Shown in pieces: positions 41,601 through 51,247 of a stretch of DNA of 64,000 bases. The notes below the pieces were generated by a model. That model did not search any database, was not told where the DNA came from, and saw nothing but the letters and a program-made list of their open reading frames with translations. The first letter of the stretch is position 1. The number at the start of each line of letters is the position of its first letter. The DNA is taken from the NCBI GenBank assembly GCA_934518555.1, contig CAKSXW010000001.1, positions 20,528 to 84,527 of the forward strand. Reading direction: 5' to 3'. This stretch comes from an uncultured Faecalibacterium sp. GTDB taxonomy: Bacteria; Bacillota; Clostridia; Oscillospirales; Ruminococcaceae. The translations under genes were made by a program, and so were the position numbers.

Positions 41601-42485
41601 ATGACGCTTTTTTCCTACGAGATCTTTGATGCCGTGGCACGGCAAGGCAGCTTCAACAAGGCTGCACAGCAGCTGCACCTTACCCCCTCTGCCATCAGCC
41701 ATGCCATTGCGGTGATGGAGGAGGAGCTGGGCTTTGCGCTGTTCAACCGTGGCAAAAATGGCGTATCTATGACCAGTTACGGTGCATCCTTGTACCCTTC
41801 TATCCGTGCAGTGCTGAACAGTGACGAGGCTTTGAAGCAGAGCATCGCCCGCCTCAACGGCCTGGAAAAGGGCAAGGTGAAGCTGGGGGCCTTCAACTCT
41901 GTGTGCGCCTCTTTGCTGCCGGGGCTGCTGAAGAGCTTTGCAACCCAGTACCCTCAGATCGAGATCGAAGTATACCAGGGCACCTACGACGATGTCAAGG
42001 AGTGGCTCCGCACCGGGCAGGTGGACATTGCCTTCCTTTCCTCCTCCTGCAAGGAGGAGTTCAACCTCACCGAGCTGTTCCAGGAGCCCCTGCTGTGCAT
42101 CGTGCCCCAGGATTGGCCCACGCCTCCGGACGGGGTGATGACTCCGGCCCAGATGAACGGCCAGAGCTTTGTGGTGCAGTGCGACGCCACCGACGCCGAG
42201 ATGCGCCAGTTCCTGAAGAAGTACAAGATCAGCACTGAACGCCGCTGCCACGTCATCGACGACCAGTCCAACATCGCCATGGTGGAGGCCGGCCTGGGCA
42301 TTTCCATCATGCCCCAGATGCTGCTGCGGGACTGCAAGGCTGCTGTGCACATCTACCCCATCCAGCCGGAGGAATACCGGGTGGTGGGCCTGGCGGTCCA
42401 GCGTCCGGCTGCCATGGCCCCGGCGGTGGAGCAGATGTTCCACCACATCGTAGCCTACTGCCAGAACCTGGATATGGCCCTGTAA
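41601..42485 (+). CDS. LysR family transcription regulator
   Basis: 294 residues from ATG 41601 (AAGGAGG about 10 nt upstream; a TTG at 41595 is also possible). N-terminal winged helix (FDAVARQGSFNKAAQQLHLTPSAISHAI) and a periplasmic-binding-like effector domain (VKLGAFNSVCASLLPGLLKSF, VDIAFLSS, MVEAGLGISIMP). It has its own promoter and terminator. Targets are unknown; no divergent metabolic gene sits next to it. Confidence 0.88.
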   Translation: MTLFSYEIFDAVARQGSFNKAAQQLHLTPSAISHAIAVMEEELGFALFNRGKNGVSMTSYGASLYPSIRAVLNSDEALKQSIARLNGLEKGKVKLGAFNSVCASLLPGLLKSFATQYPQIEIEVYQGTYDDVKEWLRTGQVDIAFLSSSCKEEFNLTELFQEPLLCIVPQDWPTPPDGVMTPAQMNGQSFVVQCDATDAEMRQFLKKYKISTERRCHVIDDQSNIAMVEAGLGISIMPQMLLRDCKAAVHIYPIQPEEYRVVGLAVQRPAAMAPAVEQMFHHIVAYCQNLDMAL

Positions 42486-42504
42486 CAAACTATTTCCGTC
42501 TTTT

Positions 42505-42537
42505 GGCCCACGCTGTTCTTGCGTGGGCCTTTTTTGC
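42505..42537 (+). terminator. Terminator of the LysR gene
   Basis: GGCCCACGC-TGTTCTT-GCGTGGGCC stem followed by TTTTTT. Confidence 0.85.
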
Positions 42538-42589
42538 GCTCTGGGGGCTTTCTTTGCCGATTATTTACAAAAAGGTTGCATCTGCATCG

Positions 42590-42617
42590 TTGCAACCAGC
42601 AAAACCTATGGTATACT
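42590..42617 (+). promoter_or_regulatory. Promoter of the cyclophilin gene
   Basis: TTGCAA (42590-42595), 16-bp spacer, TATACT (42612-42617). The -35 lies in an inverted repeat GGTTGCA...TGCAACC (42574-42597), possibly an operator. Confidence 0.6.
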
Positions 42618-42693
42618 ATAAAGGAATCTGCGGCAGGGAGCCCTGCCGGTCCCACCCCCGTTGGGGGTCAACAAAAAGGAGTATTGTAGCGTT

Positions 42694-43170
42694 ATGGTTC
42701 GCATTACTATGGAAGACGGCGGCATCATCGACATCGAGCTGAACGAGGACGTTGCCCCCATCACCTGTGAGAATTTCAAAAAGCTGGTCAGCCAGGGCTT
42801 TTACAATGGCCTGACCTTCCACCGGGTGATCCCCGGCTTTATGATCCAGGGCGGCTGCCCCCTGGGCACCGGCACCGGCGGCCCGGGCTGGAACATCAAG
42901 GGTGAGTTTGCCGCTAACGGCGTCAACAACCCCCTCAAGCACACCCGTGGCGTCATCAGCATGGCTCGCAGCATGAACCCCAACAGTGCCGGCAGCCAGT
43001 TCTTTATCATGCACCAGGATGCCCCCCACCTGGACGGCCAGTATGCCGCCTTTGGTAAGGTGGTCTCCGGCATGGACGTGGTGGATAAGATCGCCGCTGT
43101 CCGCACCGACTGGAACGACAAGCCCACCACCCCGGTGAAGATGAGCACCGTGGAGCTCATCGAGGGCTAA
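42694..43170 (+). CDS. Peptidyl-prolyl cis-trans isomerase (cyclophilin)
   Basis: 158 residues from ATG 42694 (AAGGAG 12 nt upstream). Cyclophilin motifs: FHRVIPGFMIQGGCPLGTGTGGPG near 45, MARSMNPNSAGSQFFI near 95, HLDGQYAAFGKV near 115. Catalytic Arg, Phe and Gln are present. There is no signal peptide, so it is a cytoplasmic protein-folding helper. Confidence 0.92.
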   Translation: MVRITMEDGGIIDIELNEDVAPITCENFKKLVSQGFYNGLTFHRVIPGFMIQGGCPLGTGTGGPGWNIKGEFAANGVNNPLKHTRGVISMARSMNPNSAGSQFFIMHQDAPHLDGQYAAFGKVVSGMDVVDKIAAVRTDWNDKPTTPVKMSTVELIEG

Positions 43171-43187
43171 GCTAAAATGTGATAACA

Positions 43188-43222
43188 AAAAATCCCGACA
43201 CCTTGCGGTGCCGGGATTTTTT
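43188..43222 (+). terminator. Terminator of the cyclophilin gene
   Basis: AATCCCG-CACC / GGTG-CGGGATT stem followed by a T-run. Confidence 0.85.
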
Positions 43223-43261
43223 ATTATAGAGACCCCTTCCGTCATCGCCTACGGCGATGCC

Positions 43262-43417
43262 ACACTCCCCCTTTTGTCACCTACGGTGACATCTTCCCCC
43301 GGAGCGGGGGAAGTCGGCCCTCAAGGGGACGGCTTTTGTGCTGGTCGGAAACTTTGCGGTATCGCCATAAGGCGTCCCCTTGGGGGAGCTGCCGAGCGCA
43401 GTGAGGCTGAGGGGGTA
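43262..43417. repeat. Dispersed GC-rich palindromic repeat, copy 1
   Basis: Non-coding. It contains CTTCCCCCGGAGCGGGGGAAG (hairpin, 43294-43313 region) and the block AGGCGTCCCCTTGGGGGAGCTG ... CTGAGGGGGT (43371-43417). The latter matches 47240-47284 and 58418-58461 in reverse orientation. Confidence 0.6.
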
Positions 43418-43479
43418 ATTTTCCCGTGAAAATGCAATGCCGGACAGTCCGCAGACCATCCGGCATTGCACTTATTTTT

Positions 43480-44889
43480 TTAGCAGCCTTCTTTTTCTGC
43501 CAGCTTCCGGCCCATGAGCACGCCCATGACGGAGGCCATCATCAGGCCCCGGGTCCAGCCGGAGGAGTCACCCAGGCAGTGGAGGCCCCGGATGTTGGTA
43601 TCCAGGTTCTCGTCCATCTTTACCTTGTTGGAGTAGAACTTCAGCTCCGGGCTGTACAGCAGGGTCTCGTTGGCGGCAAAGCCCGGCACCACCATGTCCA
43701 GCATCTTGATGAACTCGATGATGTTGGTCATGGCCCGGTAGGGCATGGCAGCGGTGATGTCACCGGCCACAGCATCCTTCAAGGTGGGCTTTACGTTGGA
43801 CTGGGCCAGCTCCTTTTGCCAGGTGCGCTTGCCGTCCAGGATATCGCCGTAACGCTGCACCATAATGTGGCCTGCACCCAGCATATTGGTCAGCTCGCCT
43901 ACCTTCTGGGCGTAGGCAATGGGCTGGTTGAAGGGCTCGGTAAAGTTGTGGGACACCAGGATGGCCAGGTTGGTGTTGGCACTCTTTTTCTCCTTGAAGC
44001 TGTGGCCGTTCACCACTGCCAGGTCGTTGTCGTAGTTCTCCTGGGCCACAAAGCCGCCGGGGTTCTGGCAGAAGGTCCGGACCTTGTTCTTCCAGGGCTT
44101 GGGGTAGCCAATGAGCTTGGACTCATACAGCACCTGGTTCACCTTTTCCATCACTTCGTTGCGGCACTCCACCCGGACACCGATGTCCACGGTGCCGGGC
44201 TTGTGGGCAATGTGGTGCTCGGCGCAGATCTTTTCCAGCCAATCAGCACCACGGCGTCCGGTGCCAATGACCACTTCCTTGGCGTAGACGGCCTGGGTCG
44301 GCTGGTTGCCGCTCCGCAGGTACACGCCCTTGCACTCCTCGTGGTCCAGGATGATGTTCTCGCACTCGGTGGAGAACAGCATCTCCACTCCCTGGTCTGC
44401 CAGGTAGTTCTGGATGGCCAGGTACAGCTCCTGGGCCTTCTCGGTGCCCAGGTGACGGATGGGGCAGTCCACCAGCTTCAGGCCGGCATGGATAGCATTT
44501 TTGCGGATCTCCTTGATGTCCTCTCCGGTGTAGATGCCCTCCACATGGGGGTCGGCCCCAAACTCCAGGTAGATCTTGTCGGTGTAGTCGATGAGCTCCT
44601 GGGCAAACTCCTCGCCGATGAGCTCCGGCAGGTCGCCGCCCACCTCATGGGACAGGCTCAGCTTGCCGTCCGAAAAGGCGCCTGCACCGGAAAATCCGGT
44701 GGTGATGGCGCAGGTGGGGCGGCAGTTGACGCAGTGGCCCAGCTCTGCCTTGGGGCAGTGCCGCTTTTCCACCGGCTTGCCTTTTTCCACCAGCAGGATC
44801 TTCTGCTTGCTGCCGTGGCGCAGCAGCTCCACAGCGGTAAAGATGCCGGCAGGGCCTGCACCCACAATGATCAGGTCGTACTTTTCCAT
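43480..44889 (-). CDS. FAD-dependent oxidoreductase (COG2509-type dehydrogenase)
   Basis: 469 residues. N-terminal dinucleotide-binding fold (LIIVGAGPAGIFTAVELL), a Cys-rich stretch (CVNCRPTCAITTGFSGAGAFSDGK) typical of COG2509, an EVVIGTGRRGADWL segment and a C-terminal FAD-binding stretch (LHCLGDSSGWTRGLMMASVMG). The substrate is unknown. It is the last gene of a leftward group with DUF308 and MATE genes, ending near repeat copy 1. Confidence 0.82.
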   Translation of the reverse strand: MEKYDLIIVGAGPAGIFTAVELLRHGSKQKILLVEKGKPVEKRHCPKAELGHCVNCRPTCAITTGFSGAGAFSDGKLSLSHEVGGDLPELIGEEFAQELIDYTDKIYLEFGADPHVEGIYTGEDIKEIRKNAIHAGLKLVDCPIRHLGTEKAQELYLAIQNYLADQGVEMLFSTECENIILDHEECKGVYLRSGNQPTQAVYAKEVVIGTGRRGADWLEKICAEHHIAHKPGTVDIGVRVECRNEVMEKVNQVLYESKLIGYPKPWKNKVRTFCQNPGGFVAQENYDNDLAVVNGHSFKEKKSANTNLAILVSHNFTEPFNQPIAYAQKVGELTNMLGAGHIMVQRYGDILDGKRTWQKELAQSNVKPTLKDAVAGDITAAMPYRAMTNIIEFIKMLDMVVPGFAANETLLYSPELKFYSNKVKMDENLDTNIRGLHCLGDSSGWTRGLMMASVMGVLMGRKLAEKEGC

Positions 44890-44950
44890 GGTGTATTCCT
44901 TTTCTTGTTGTATATTTGCTTATGATAGCATCGGTTCAGTGTGTTCGCCC

Positions 44951-45655
44951 TTACTCCCCGTCCTCCTGGTCCACCGTGGCACTTTCGTCCACATGGTCCA
45001 GCTCCACAGCCGTGGCCTCGGCGTCGGTACGGGTCACATCCGGGGCCACCACGCCATCCCCGTTCAGGTCCTGGCCCGTAATGGCCTCCAGCACCGACTG
45101 GGTCTCCGGGTGGAGCTTGGCGAACCGGCGCACTGCCAGCACCGTGTACAGGGCACTCAGGAGGTTGATGGTCCCCTCCAGGATCAGGATGACGCCAATG
45201 GCCATCACCAGGGTCTCCATGGCTCCAAAGGGGTTCAGGATCAGCACCACGCCCAGCACCACGCTGAGCACCGGCAGCAGCAAAAAGCCACGCCAGCTGC
45301 TGTAGCCGCAGCGGCGCAGGTCCAAAGCGTTCTGCACCCGGCCAATGGCGTCAAAGATCACAAACAGGCCGAACACGATGGGCAACACGCTTACCACCAC
45401 GTCGCTCCGCAGCAGCAAGAAAGCCCCCAGGGCCAGGCACACCAGGCCGGAGATCAGGGTCAGCTGGCTCTGGAACACCCCACGCTCCACCACAAAGTAG
45501 CGGATCAGCTGCACGGCGGCACAGGCCAGCACCACGCCGCCCAGGGCGTAGCAGACGATATTCAGGGCCGTGCCGGGCTTCAGCACCAGAAAAATGCCCA
45601 GGCCCAGATACAGCACGCTCATCAGCACCAGGTTCCACTTCAGCTTTTTTACCAT
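44951..45655 (-). CDS. DUF308 (HdeD-like) membrane protein
   Basis: 234 residues from ATG 45655; the longer frame has no ribosome site. Six hydrophobic segments are arranged in three similar pairs (for example LVLMSVLYLGLGIFLVL and GLVCLALGAFLLL), as in HdeD/DUF308 proteins. An acidic C-terminal tail (ELDHVDESATVDQEDGE) follows. HdeD in enterics is tied to acid resistance; the role here is not known. Confidence 0.78.
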   Translation of the reverse strand: MVKKLKWNLVLMSVLYLGLGIFLVLKPGTALNIVCYALGGVVLACAAVQLIRYFVVERGVFQSQLTLISGLVCLALGAFLLLRSDVVVSVLPIVFGLFVIFDAIGRVQNALDLRRCGYSSWRGFLLLPVLSVVLGVVLILNPFGAMETLVMAIGVILILEGTINLLSALYTVLAVRRFAKLHPETQSVLEAITGQDLNGDGVVAPDVTRTDAEATAVELDHVDESATVDQEDGE

Positions 45656-45692
45656 AGAGATCACGTTCCTTTCCTTTGCGCCGACAGCACGG

Positions 45693-47090
45693 TCAGAGCT
45701 CCGCAGGGCCGCACAGGGGCACGATGATGGTCTTGTTGATATGGGCATAAAAGGCCAGGCTCATAAGGACGCTGACGATCTCCGCAATGAAGAAGGCCCA
45801 CCAGACATTGTTGACGCTGCCGGTCTGGGCCAACAGCCAGGCTGCCGGCAGCAGCACAAACAGCTGTCGGCACACCGACACGATGAGGCTGAACAAGCCG
45901 TTGCCCAGGGCCTGGAACACAGAGCTCAGCACGATGCTGGTGCCTGCCAACAAAAAGTGCAGGCAGATGATCCGCATGGCCGGGATGCCGATGGCCAGCA
46001 TGGGCTGGCTGGCAGAGAACAGCCCCAGCACCTGGCCGGGGAAGAACTCAAAGATGCAGAAGCCCAGCACCATGATCCCCTCTGCATAGCACACCGCCAG
46101 CCGGATGGTCTTTTTGACCCGCTCCGGACGCCGGGCACCGTAGTTGTAGCTGATGATGGGGACCATGCCGTTGTTCAGGCCAAAAATGGGCATGAACACA
46201 AAGCTCTGGAGCTTGAAGTACACCCCGAACACCGCCACCGCCGTAGCCGAGAAAGCCATGAGGATCAGGTTCATGCCAAAGGTCATCAGGCTGCCCACGC
46301 ACTGCATGGCGATGCTGGGCAGGCCCACGGTATAGATGCGGCCAATGGCCTTGGCGCTGGGCCGGAAGCCCTTGAAATCCAGCTGGATATCCGGGTTTTT
46401 CCGGGTGTTGAAGTACAGGGTCATGCCGGCACCGCAGAACTGGCCGATGACAGTGGCCACCGCTGCACCGGTGGTGCCGCTGAGGGCCTGGCCGCAGTAG
46501 CCAAAGATAAAGATGGGGTCCAGGATGATGTTCACCACAGCACCCACCAGCTGGCTGATCATGCTCAGATGGGTGCGTCCGGTGGCAGCCAGCAGCTTTT
46601 CGCCCATGGTCTGGGTAAACAGGCCCAGGCTGAAGATGCAGCACACCGACAGATACCGGATGCCCTGGAGGGCAATGGCGTCGTCACTGGTCTGGGCGTA
46701 GAAGTAAGGCTTGATGCAGGTCAGGCCGATGACCAGGAACACCACGAAGCTGCACAGCGACAGGAAGATGCCGTTTTCTGCTGTGGCGTTGGCCCGTTTC
46801 TGGTTCTTTTCGCCCAGGCTCTTGCTCAGCAGGGCATTGACGCCTACGCCGGTGCCTACGCCTACGGCGATCATCATATTCTGCAGGGAAAAGGCCAAAG
46901 ATACGGCCGTGAGGGCCTCCTCACTGACCCAGGACACGAACACCGAGTCCACCACGTTGTACAAGGCCTGCACCAGCATTGAGATCATCATGGGCACGCT
47001 GAGCTTTACCAGCAGAGGGTTGATCTCCATGGTGCCCATAATGTTTTCCCGTTCCGTCACGGGGGAAGTTTGGGGTCGATTGTTTTCCAC
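45693..47090 (-). CDS. MATE family multidrug/Na+ efflux transporter
   Basis: 465 residues from GTG 47090 (AAAAGGAG 6 nt upstream). Twelve membrane segments in two halves, each opening with MATE motifs (KLSVPMMISMLVQALYNVVDSVFV; YTVGLPSIAMQCVGSLMTFGMN). It exports cationic compounds using an ion gradient. It is first of three leftward genes, 37 bp before the DUF308 gene. Confidence 0.88.
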   Translation of the reverse strand: MENNRPQTSPVTERENIMGTMEINPLLVKLSVPMMISMLVQALYNVVDSVFVSWVSEEALTAVSLAFSLQNMMIAVGVGTGVGVNALLSKSLGEKNQKRANATAENGIFLSLCSFVVFLVIGLTCIKPYFYAQTSDDAIALQGIRYLSVCCIFSLGLFTQTMGEKLLAATGRTHLSMISQLVGAVVNIILDPIFIFGYCGQALSGTTGAAVATVIGQFCGAGMTLYFNTRKNPDIQLDFKGFRPSAKAIGRIYTVGLPSIAMQCVGSLMTFGMNLILMAFSATAVAVFGVYFKLQSFVFMPIFGLNNGMVPIISYNYGARRPERVKKTIRLAVCYAEGIMVLGFCIFEFFPGQVLGLFSASQPMLAIGIPAMRIICLHFLLAGTSIVLSSVFQALGNGLFSLIVSVCRQLFVLLPAAWLLAQTGSVNNVWWAFFIAEIVSVLMSLAFYAHINKTIIVPLCGPAEL

Positions 47091-47167
47091 GTTTTCTCCT
47101 TTTGAACACTTGAAATTAGGGTCGCTATGGCAAGGCTGCCGTTCTCAGTCAACGCCGCAGCTGCTGA

Positions 47168-47284
47168 AGCCTTCCCCCGGTCGGGGGAAGGTGGCGCACA
47201 GCGCCGGATGAGGGCGTTCTTACAGGAATACCCCTCATCAGTCTGCTACGCAGACAGCTTCCCCCCAAGGGGGGAAGCCTTCAG
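47168..47284. repeat. Dispersed GC-rich palindromic repeat, copy 2
   Basis: Left end CCTTCCCCC-GGTC-GGGGGAAGG hairpin; right end CAGCTTCCCCCCAAGGGGGGAAGCC hairpin; a CGCTGTGCGCCAC-like core between. Its right half in reverse matches the 43371 block. The whole 47091-47390 gap holds no gene. Confidence 0.6.
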
Positions 47285-47390
47285 AAGGCATCCGTTTTTT
47301 TAGAATCTCCCTTGCCGGAAACATGGGCAGGGCGCAAAGCACCCTACCCACGTTTTATCGTTGTTTATGCCGCAAGGCCGGAGCTACGTC

Positions 47391-47996
47391 TCAGCCCAGG
47401 GTCTTTTCCTTGGCAGCTGCTGCGTCCAGGATCATCTTCACGCAGGTCTCCCGGCCCAGGGCGGCGTTGATGGCCAGATCGTAGTTGTGGGCATCGCCCC
47501 AACGGTTCTGGGTGTAGTAGTTGTAGTAAGCGGAGCGGTTCCGGTCGGTCTTTTCCACTTCCTCCTTGATGCCCTTTTCGTCCTTGGCCTTTACCAGGGG
47601 GTTGGTCTTGGCGTACTGCAGCCGCCACTCTTTGGGGGCGTACACGAACACCCGCAGCACATCCGGCCGCTCCCGCAGCACATAGTCGCCGCAGCGGCCC
47701 AGGATCACGCAGGGGCCTTCCTCTGCCAGCTGCTTGATGATGCGGCTCTGGAGGATGAACACCTGATCCCCCAGGGGCAGCTCGTTGCCCATGGTGTACA
47801 GGCTGTACAGCAGGCTGTGGGTGTGCCGCTTTTCGCTGGCGGCAACGGCTTCCTCCGACAGGCCGGAATGCTTGGCTGCCATGGTGATCAGCTCCTTGTC
47901 GTAGAGCTTCACGCCCAGAGCGTTGGCCACGTCCTCAGCAATGTAGCGGCCTCCTGTGCAGTACTCACGGCCCAAAGTGATGATCGTTTTTGCCAT
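47391..47996 (-). CDS. Cytidylate kinase-like family protein
   Basis: 201 residues from ATG 47996. N-terminal TIITLGREYCTGGRYIAEDVANAL is a P-loop variant typical of the cytidylate kinase-like (AAK-type) family, and YDKELITMAAKHSGLSEEAV and VILGRCGDYVLRERPDVLRVFVYAP follow. It is predicted to be a nucleotide or small-molecule kinase; the true substrate is not known. It overlaps no neighbour and follows the C39-like gene by 22 bp. Confidence 0.78.
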   Translation of the reverse strand: MAKTIITLGREYCTGGRYIAEDVANALGVKLYDKELITMAAKHSGLSEEAVAASEKRHTHSLLYSLYTMGNELPLGDQVFILQSRIIKQLAEEGPCVILGRCGDYVLRERPDVLRVFVYAPKEWRLQYAKTNPLVKAKDEKGIKEEVEKTDRNRSAYYNYYTQNRWGDAHNYDLAINAALGRETCVKMILDAAAAKEKTLG

Positions 47997-48018
47997 AATG
48001 TGTTCCTCCCATGTGGAT

Positions 48019-49413
48019 TTATTGTCCGAAAGCACCGGGCTCTGCCGGCGCAGCCGGCTTTGCCTGTGCTTGGGTAACAGATGGTTCCGGAGCAGGGGTG
48101 GGCTTTGGCAGCCGCACCTCTGCCACCCGGAGGGTGCCGGTCTGGTCTACGGCATACACGCTGTAGCGGCCTCCCACAGCCAGCTCCTGGGCCCCAAACC
48201 GGACCCCTCCCTCCTGGGTGCGCTCCATGCGCCGGAAGCTGCGGTGGGCGGTGGTGGCGTGGGCCACCCCGTCGTGGGCGGCACAGGCGATCCAGCCGGA
48301 AAAATTATCCGGCAAAGGGTCTCGCTGGCCATGCTGCTGGAAGTAATAGACCCCCGGCTCCGGCCCCGGCTCCAGGTCACACCGGATGCGAGCCGGGCGG
48401 CTGGCCTCCTGGTCCCGGGCTTTGGGCCGCAGGGCAATGGCCCGGCCCGTAAAGTACCGCATAAAGTCCACCAGGGCCATGGTCCGGGTGGCGGCCCCGT
48501 CAGAATCCGCCGTGGGGTCGTTGAGCAGCACAAAATCTGCCATCACGGCGTCATCGTGGCCAAAGCCCCGGAGGCCCATCCAGCCCCGGGCCGGGTCCCT
48601 CTGGCCCCGGATGCGGTGCTCCACCTGCACGGCCACCGAGCAGCCGTCGTGGATCTGGGCCCGCAGGTCTGCCAGGTCCATCCAGGCCTGCCAGCAGGGG
48701 TAGCCGCAGCAGCCTGCCGCCGCTGCCGCAAAGGCGGCGTTGCCGGTGCTGCTGGAGGCCATGTCCTCCATGACATAGGCCACTTCCTCCGGCAGGATAT
48801 CCTCCCCCCAGCGGTTCATGAGCCCTGCCAGGATCAGGGGCAGGTCCATATCCCGGCCAAAGCTGGGATCATGGGCGGCCAGGCAGTATTCCGGCAGGTA
48901 GAGCCGCCGGTTCAGGGGGTGGCCGTGGCGCTTTTCCCAGATCAGGGGCCGCACCGCCGCCGCCAGCAGCCGCACTGCCGGGGACACTTTATCGTCGTTG
49001 GTAGACAGGTTCACCTGCAGCTGCACTCCGGTGCCGCCACCGGGGGTGGCCACCGTTACGGTATCCCCCATCAAAAAGATCATGCCATCCTCGCTTTGGG
49101 CGTGGGTGCTGCACCGGGGGTAATCCGGGGCCCACTTGCCAAAGCTCATCCACCCGGTCCAGCTGCCTCCGGCGTACACCCGGCACCGCACCTCCACCAG
49201 GGTGTTCCGGGGGGCACTGGCGTTCCAGCTGACGCTGAGGTTGCAAAAGGCCGGCATGGCAAATTCCGGGGTAGTATAGCTGCCGTACTGCAGGCTGCGG
49301 CCTGCCACGCTGTCCAGCACCAGGGCCCCGTTTTCCAGCGCCAGGTTGTCCAGCTGGCCCCGGGAGAAGGTCTCGGTGCCCTGCAGCACCAGGTTGTTCC
49401 GCTGTTCCATCAT
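48019..49413 (-). CDS. C39-like peptidase family protein
   Basis: 464 residues from ATG 49413 (AAAGGAGG 9 nt upstream). The N-terminal ~170 residues are a strand-rich domain (SLQYGSYTTPEFAMPAFCNLSVSW). The middle resembles peptidase C39-like domains (YCLAAHDPSFGRDMDLPLILAGLMNRWG, CGYPCWQAWMDLADLRAQI). The C-terminus is Pro/Ala-rich. There is no signal peptide. Whether the catalytic Cys is kept is unclear, so protease activity is inferred. Confidence 0.6.
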   Translation of the reverse strand: MMEQRNNLVLQGTETFSRGQLDNLALENGALVLDSVAGRSLQYGSYTTPEFAMPAFCNLSVSWNASAPRNTLVEVRCRVYAGGSWTGWMSFGKWAPDYPRCSTHAQSEDGMIFLMGDTVTVATPGGGTGVQLQVNLSTNDDKVSPAVRLLAAAVRPLIWEKRHGHPLNRRLYLPEYCLAAHDPSFGRDMDLPLILAGLMNRWGEDILPEEVAYVMEDMASSSTGNAAFAAAAAGCCGYPCWQAWMDLADLRAQIHDGCSVAVQVEHRIRGQRDPARGWMGLRGFGHDDAVMADFVLLNDPTADSDGAATRTMALVDFMRYFTGRAIALRPKARDQEASRPARIRCDLEPGPEPGVYYFQQHGQRDPLPDNFSGWIACAAHDGVAHATTAHRSFRRMERTQEGGVRFGAQELAVGGRYSVYAVDQTGTLRVAEVRLPKPTPAPEPSVTQAQAKPAAPAEPGAFGQ

Positions 49414-49453
49414 AGGGCCCTGCCTCCTTTCCGTTCTATGGGCTGTGCCGGGC

Positions 49454-50293
49454 TCACTGCTCCGGGTCCTCCGGCTGATCGTAGTCCTCCCGGAGGGCGG
49501 CGTCCAGCTGGGCATCCTTCAGCTTGCGGATGTTCTCCTCAATGTGGAACACCCGGTCCAGGTCTCCGTACACGATCTGGCAGCTCACCTCGGTGACGAA
49601 CCAGAAGCCGAACACCAGGATCAGCAGCAGGCCCAGGGGCATACACAGGATCACCACGCCCCAGAACAGGATCTGCACAATGGCAGCTGCCAGGGCATGG
49701 GGCAAAAAGGCGATCATGCAGTTGACGCTGTTGGTCAGGGTCTGGAGCAGAGGCTGGTCCAGCAGCACCACCTGGGGCCACATATAGGCAAACAGCATCT
49801 GGAACAGCACCAGGTTCAGCACCGTAGCCACCCACATGGGTACCCCCACGTTGGTGCCCCGGTACAGCATATTAAAGCAGAAATAGGCCAAAAAGATCTG
49901 CAGGGTCACCGCCACGCAGTACAGCATTCCCGGCAGGATGCTGGCCTTGAAGTTGCGCTTGAAGGCCCGGCGGTAGGTCACCCACCAGTACCCGGCCTCG
50001 TCACGGAGGGCACGCAGCACCGTGTCGTACATCCCGGCCAGGGCCGGCCCTGCCAGCACACCGCCCACAGCGGCACTGCCCAGCATCACCGGCAGGCTGT
50101 TCATCAAAAACCCGATGTACACCAGGCACACCACCGGCAAAAAGCCCAGGCAGGCCAGCAGGTTTGCCAGGAACATATTGTTCATATCCCGGCCCACCAG
50201 CTCAAAAAAGCGGCCGATGCCGGTCTTACGGGGGGCGTCCTTTTCCACGCCCTTGCCTGCCTTAAAATCATTTGCGGAAGGAAACAATCCCAT
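49454..50293 (-). CDS. YesL family (DUF624) membrane protein
   Basis: 279 residues with about five membrane segments. FFELVGRDMNNMFLANLLACLGFLP near 28, GPALAGMYDTVLRALRDEAGYWW near 82 and FKRNFKASILPGML are YesL hallmarks. Family members accompany carbohydrate-uptake genes or stand alone. An acidic tail (DYDQPEDPEQ) ends the protein. It is first of a leftward group with the C39-like and kinase-like genes. Confidence 0.8.
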   Translation of the reverse strand: MGLFPSANDFKAGKGVEKDAPRKTGIGRFFELVGRDMNNMFLANLLACLGFLPVVCLVYIGFLMNSLPVMLGSAAVGGVLAGPALAGMYDTVLRALRDEAGYWWVTYRRAFKRNFKASILPGMLYCVAVTLQIFLAYFCFNMLYRGTNVGVPMWVATVLNLVLFQMLFAYMWPQVVLLDQPLLQTLTNSVNCMIAFLPHALAAAIVQILFWGVVILCMPLGLLLILVFGFWFVTEVSCQIVYGDLDRVFHIEENIRKLKDAQLDAALREDYDQPEDPEQ

Positions 50294-50502
50294 CTCTCTC
50301 GGTTACCTCGTTCTTTCTGTCTCCGGTTTTTGCCGCCGGAAAGTGCCATTGTGCTGGCTTTACATCTATAAATATACCCGGATTTTGGCAATTTTGCAAG
50401 GGTACAGGCCACCCAATTGTAAAAAAAGTGTTTTTTCTCCCTTTTTCTGCAAAAGTATGTTACAATGGCTCTGGCATCCCCATGCCATAAGGAGGAAACT
50501 TT

Positions 50503-51228
50503 ATGAGTATTTTTCGCACCATTGCGATGTTTCTGTATTTGTTCGGCTACATGATCCTGCACTACGCCACCCTGCGCCGGGGCGAACGGGCCCTGGCTGC
50601 CGGGGACCTGGCCACGGTGCAGCAGCTGGTGGACCGCCACATCCCCCGGTGGAGCCGGGGCATTTTGAAGGTCAGCGGCGTAGCCCTGACGGTGGAGGGC
50701 CTGAGCAACATCCCCCAGTCCGGCCCCTGCGTGTTTGTGTGCAACCACCGCAGCTACTACGACATCCCCCTGCTGCTGGCAGGGCTGGACAAGCCCCACG
50801 GCATCCTGGCCAAGGAGGAGCTGGCAAAGATCCCCCTGCTGAGCCGCTGGATGAAGCTGCTTGGCTGCGTGTTCGTGCAGCGTGACGACGTCCGGGCCTC
50901 GGTACGGGCATTGAACGACGCCACCGCCATCGTGGAAGGGGGCAAGAGCTTTGTGATCTTCCCCGAGGGCACCCGGTACAAGGGCCAGGAGGGCGGCGCA
51001 GGGGAGTTCAAGAACGGTGCCTTCCGCATTGCCATCAAGACCGGTGCCCCGGTGGTGCCGGTGGCCATTTCCGGCGCCCGGGCCCTGTTTGAGGCCAATG
51101 GCAACCGCTGCCGCCCCGGCAGTGTCCGCATCCAGGTGCTGCCCCCCATCCAGACCGCCGGCATGAGCAAGGCAGAGCAGAAGCAGCTGCCGGAGGCCGT
51201 GCGCCAGACCATTCTGGCCCAGCTGTAA
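50503..51228 (+). CDS. 1-acyl-sn-glycerol-3-phosphate acyltransferase (PlsC-like)
   Basis: 241 residues. One N-terminal membrane segment (about 5-22). Acyltransferase motifs: NHRSYYD (HX4D, catalytic) near 87, FVQRDDVRAS and FPEGTRYKG near 155. It adds the second acyl chain of phosphatidic acid at the inner membrane. A canonical gap of 19 bp separates it from the next gene. Confidence 0.9.
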   Translation: MSIFRTIAMFLYLFGYMILHYATLRRGERALAAGDLATVQQLVDRHIPRWSRGILKVSGVALTVEGLSNIPQSGPCVFVCNHRSYYDIPLLLAGLDKPHGILAKEELAKIPLLSRWMKLLGCVFVQRDDVRASVRALNDATAIVEGGKSFVIFPEGTRYKGQEGGAGEFKNGAFRIAIKTGAPVVPVAISGARALFEANGNRCRPGSVRIQVLPPIQTAGMSKAEQKQLPEAVRQTILAQL

Positions 51229-51247
51229 CTGCGTTGGGAGGACCTTT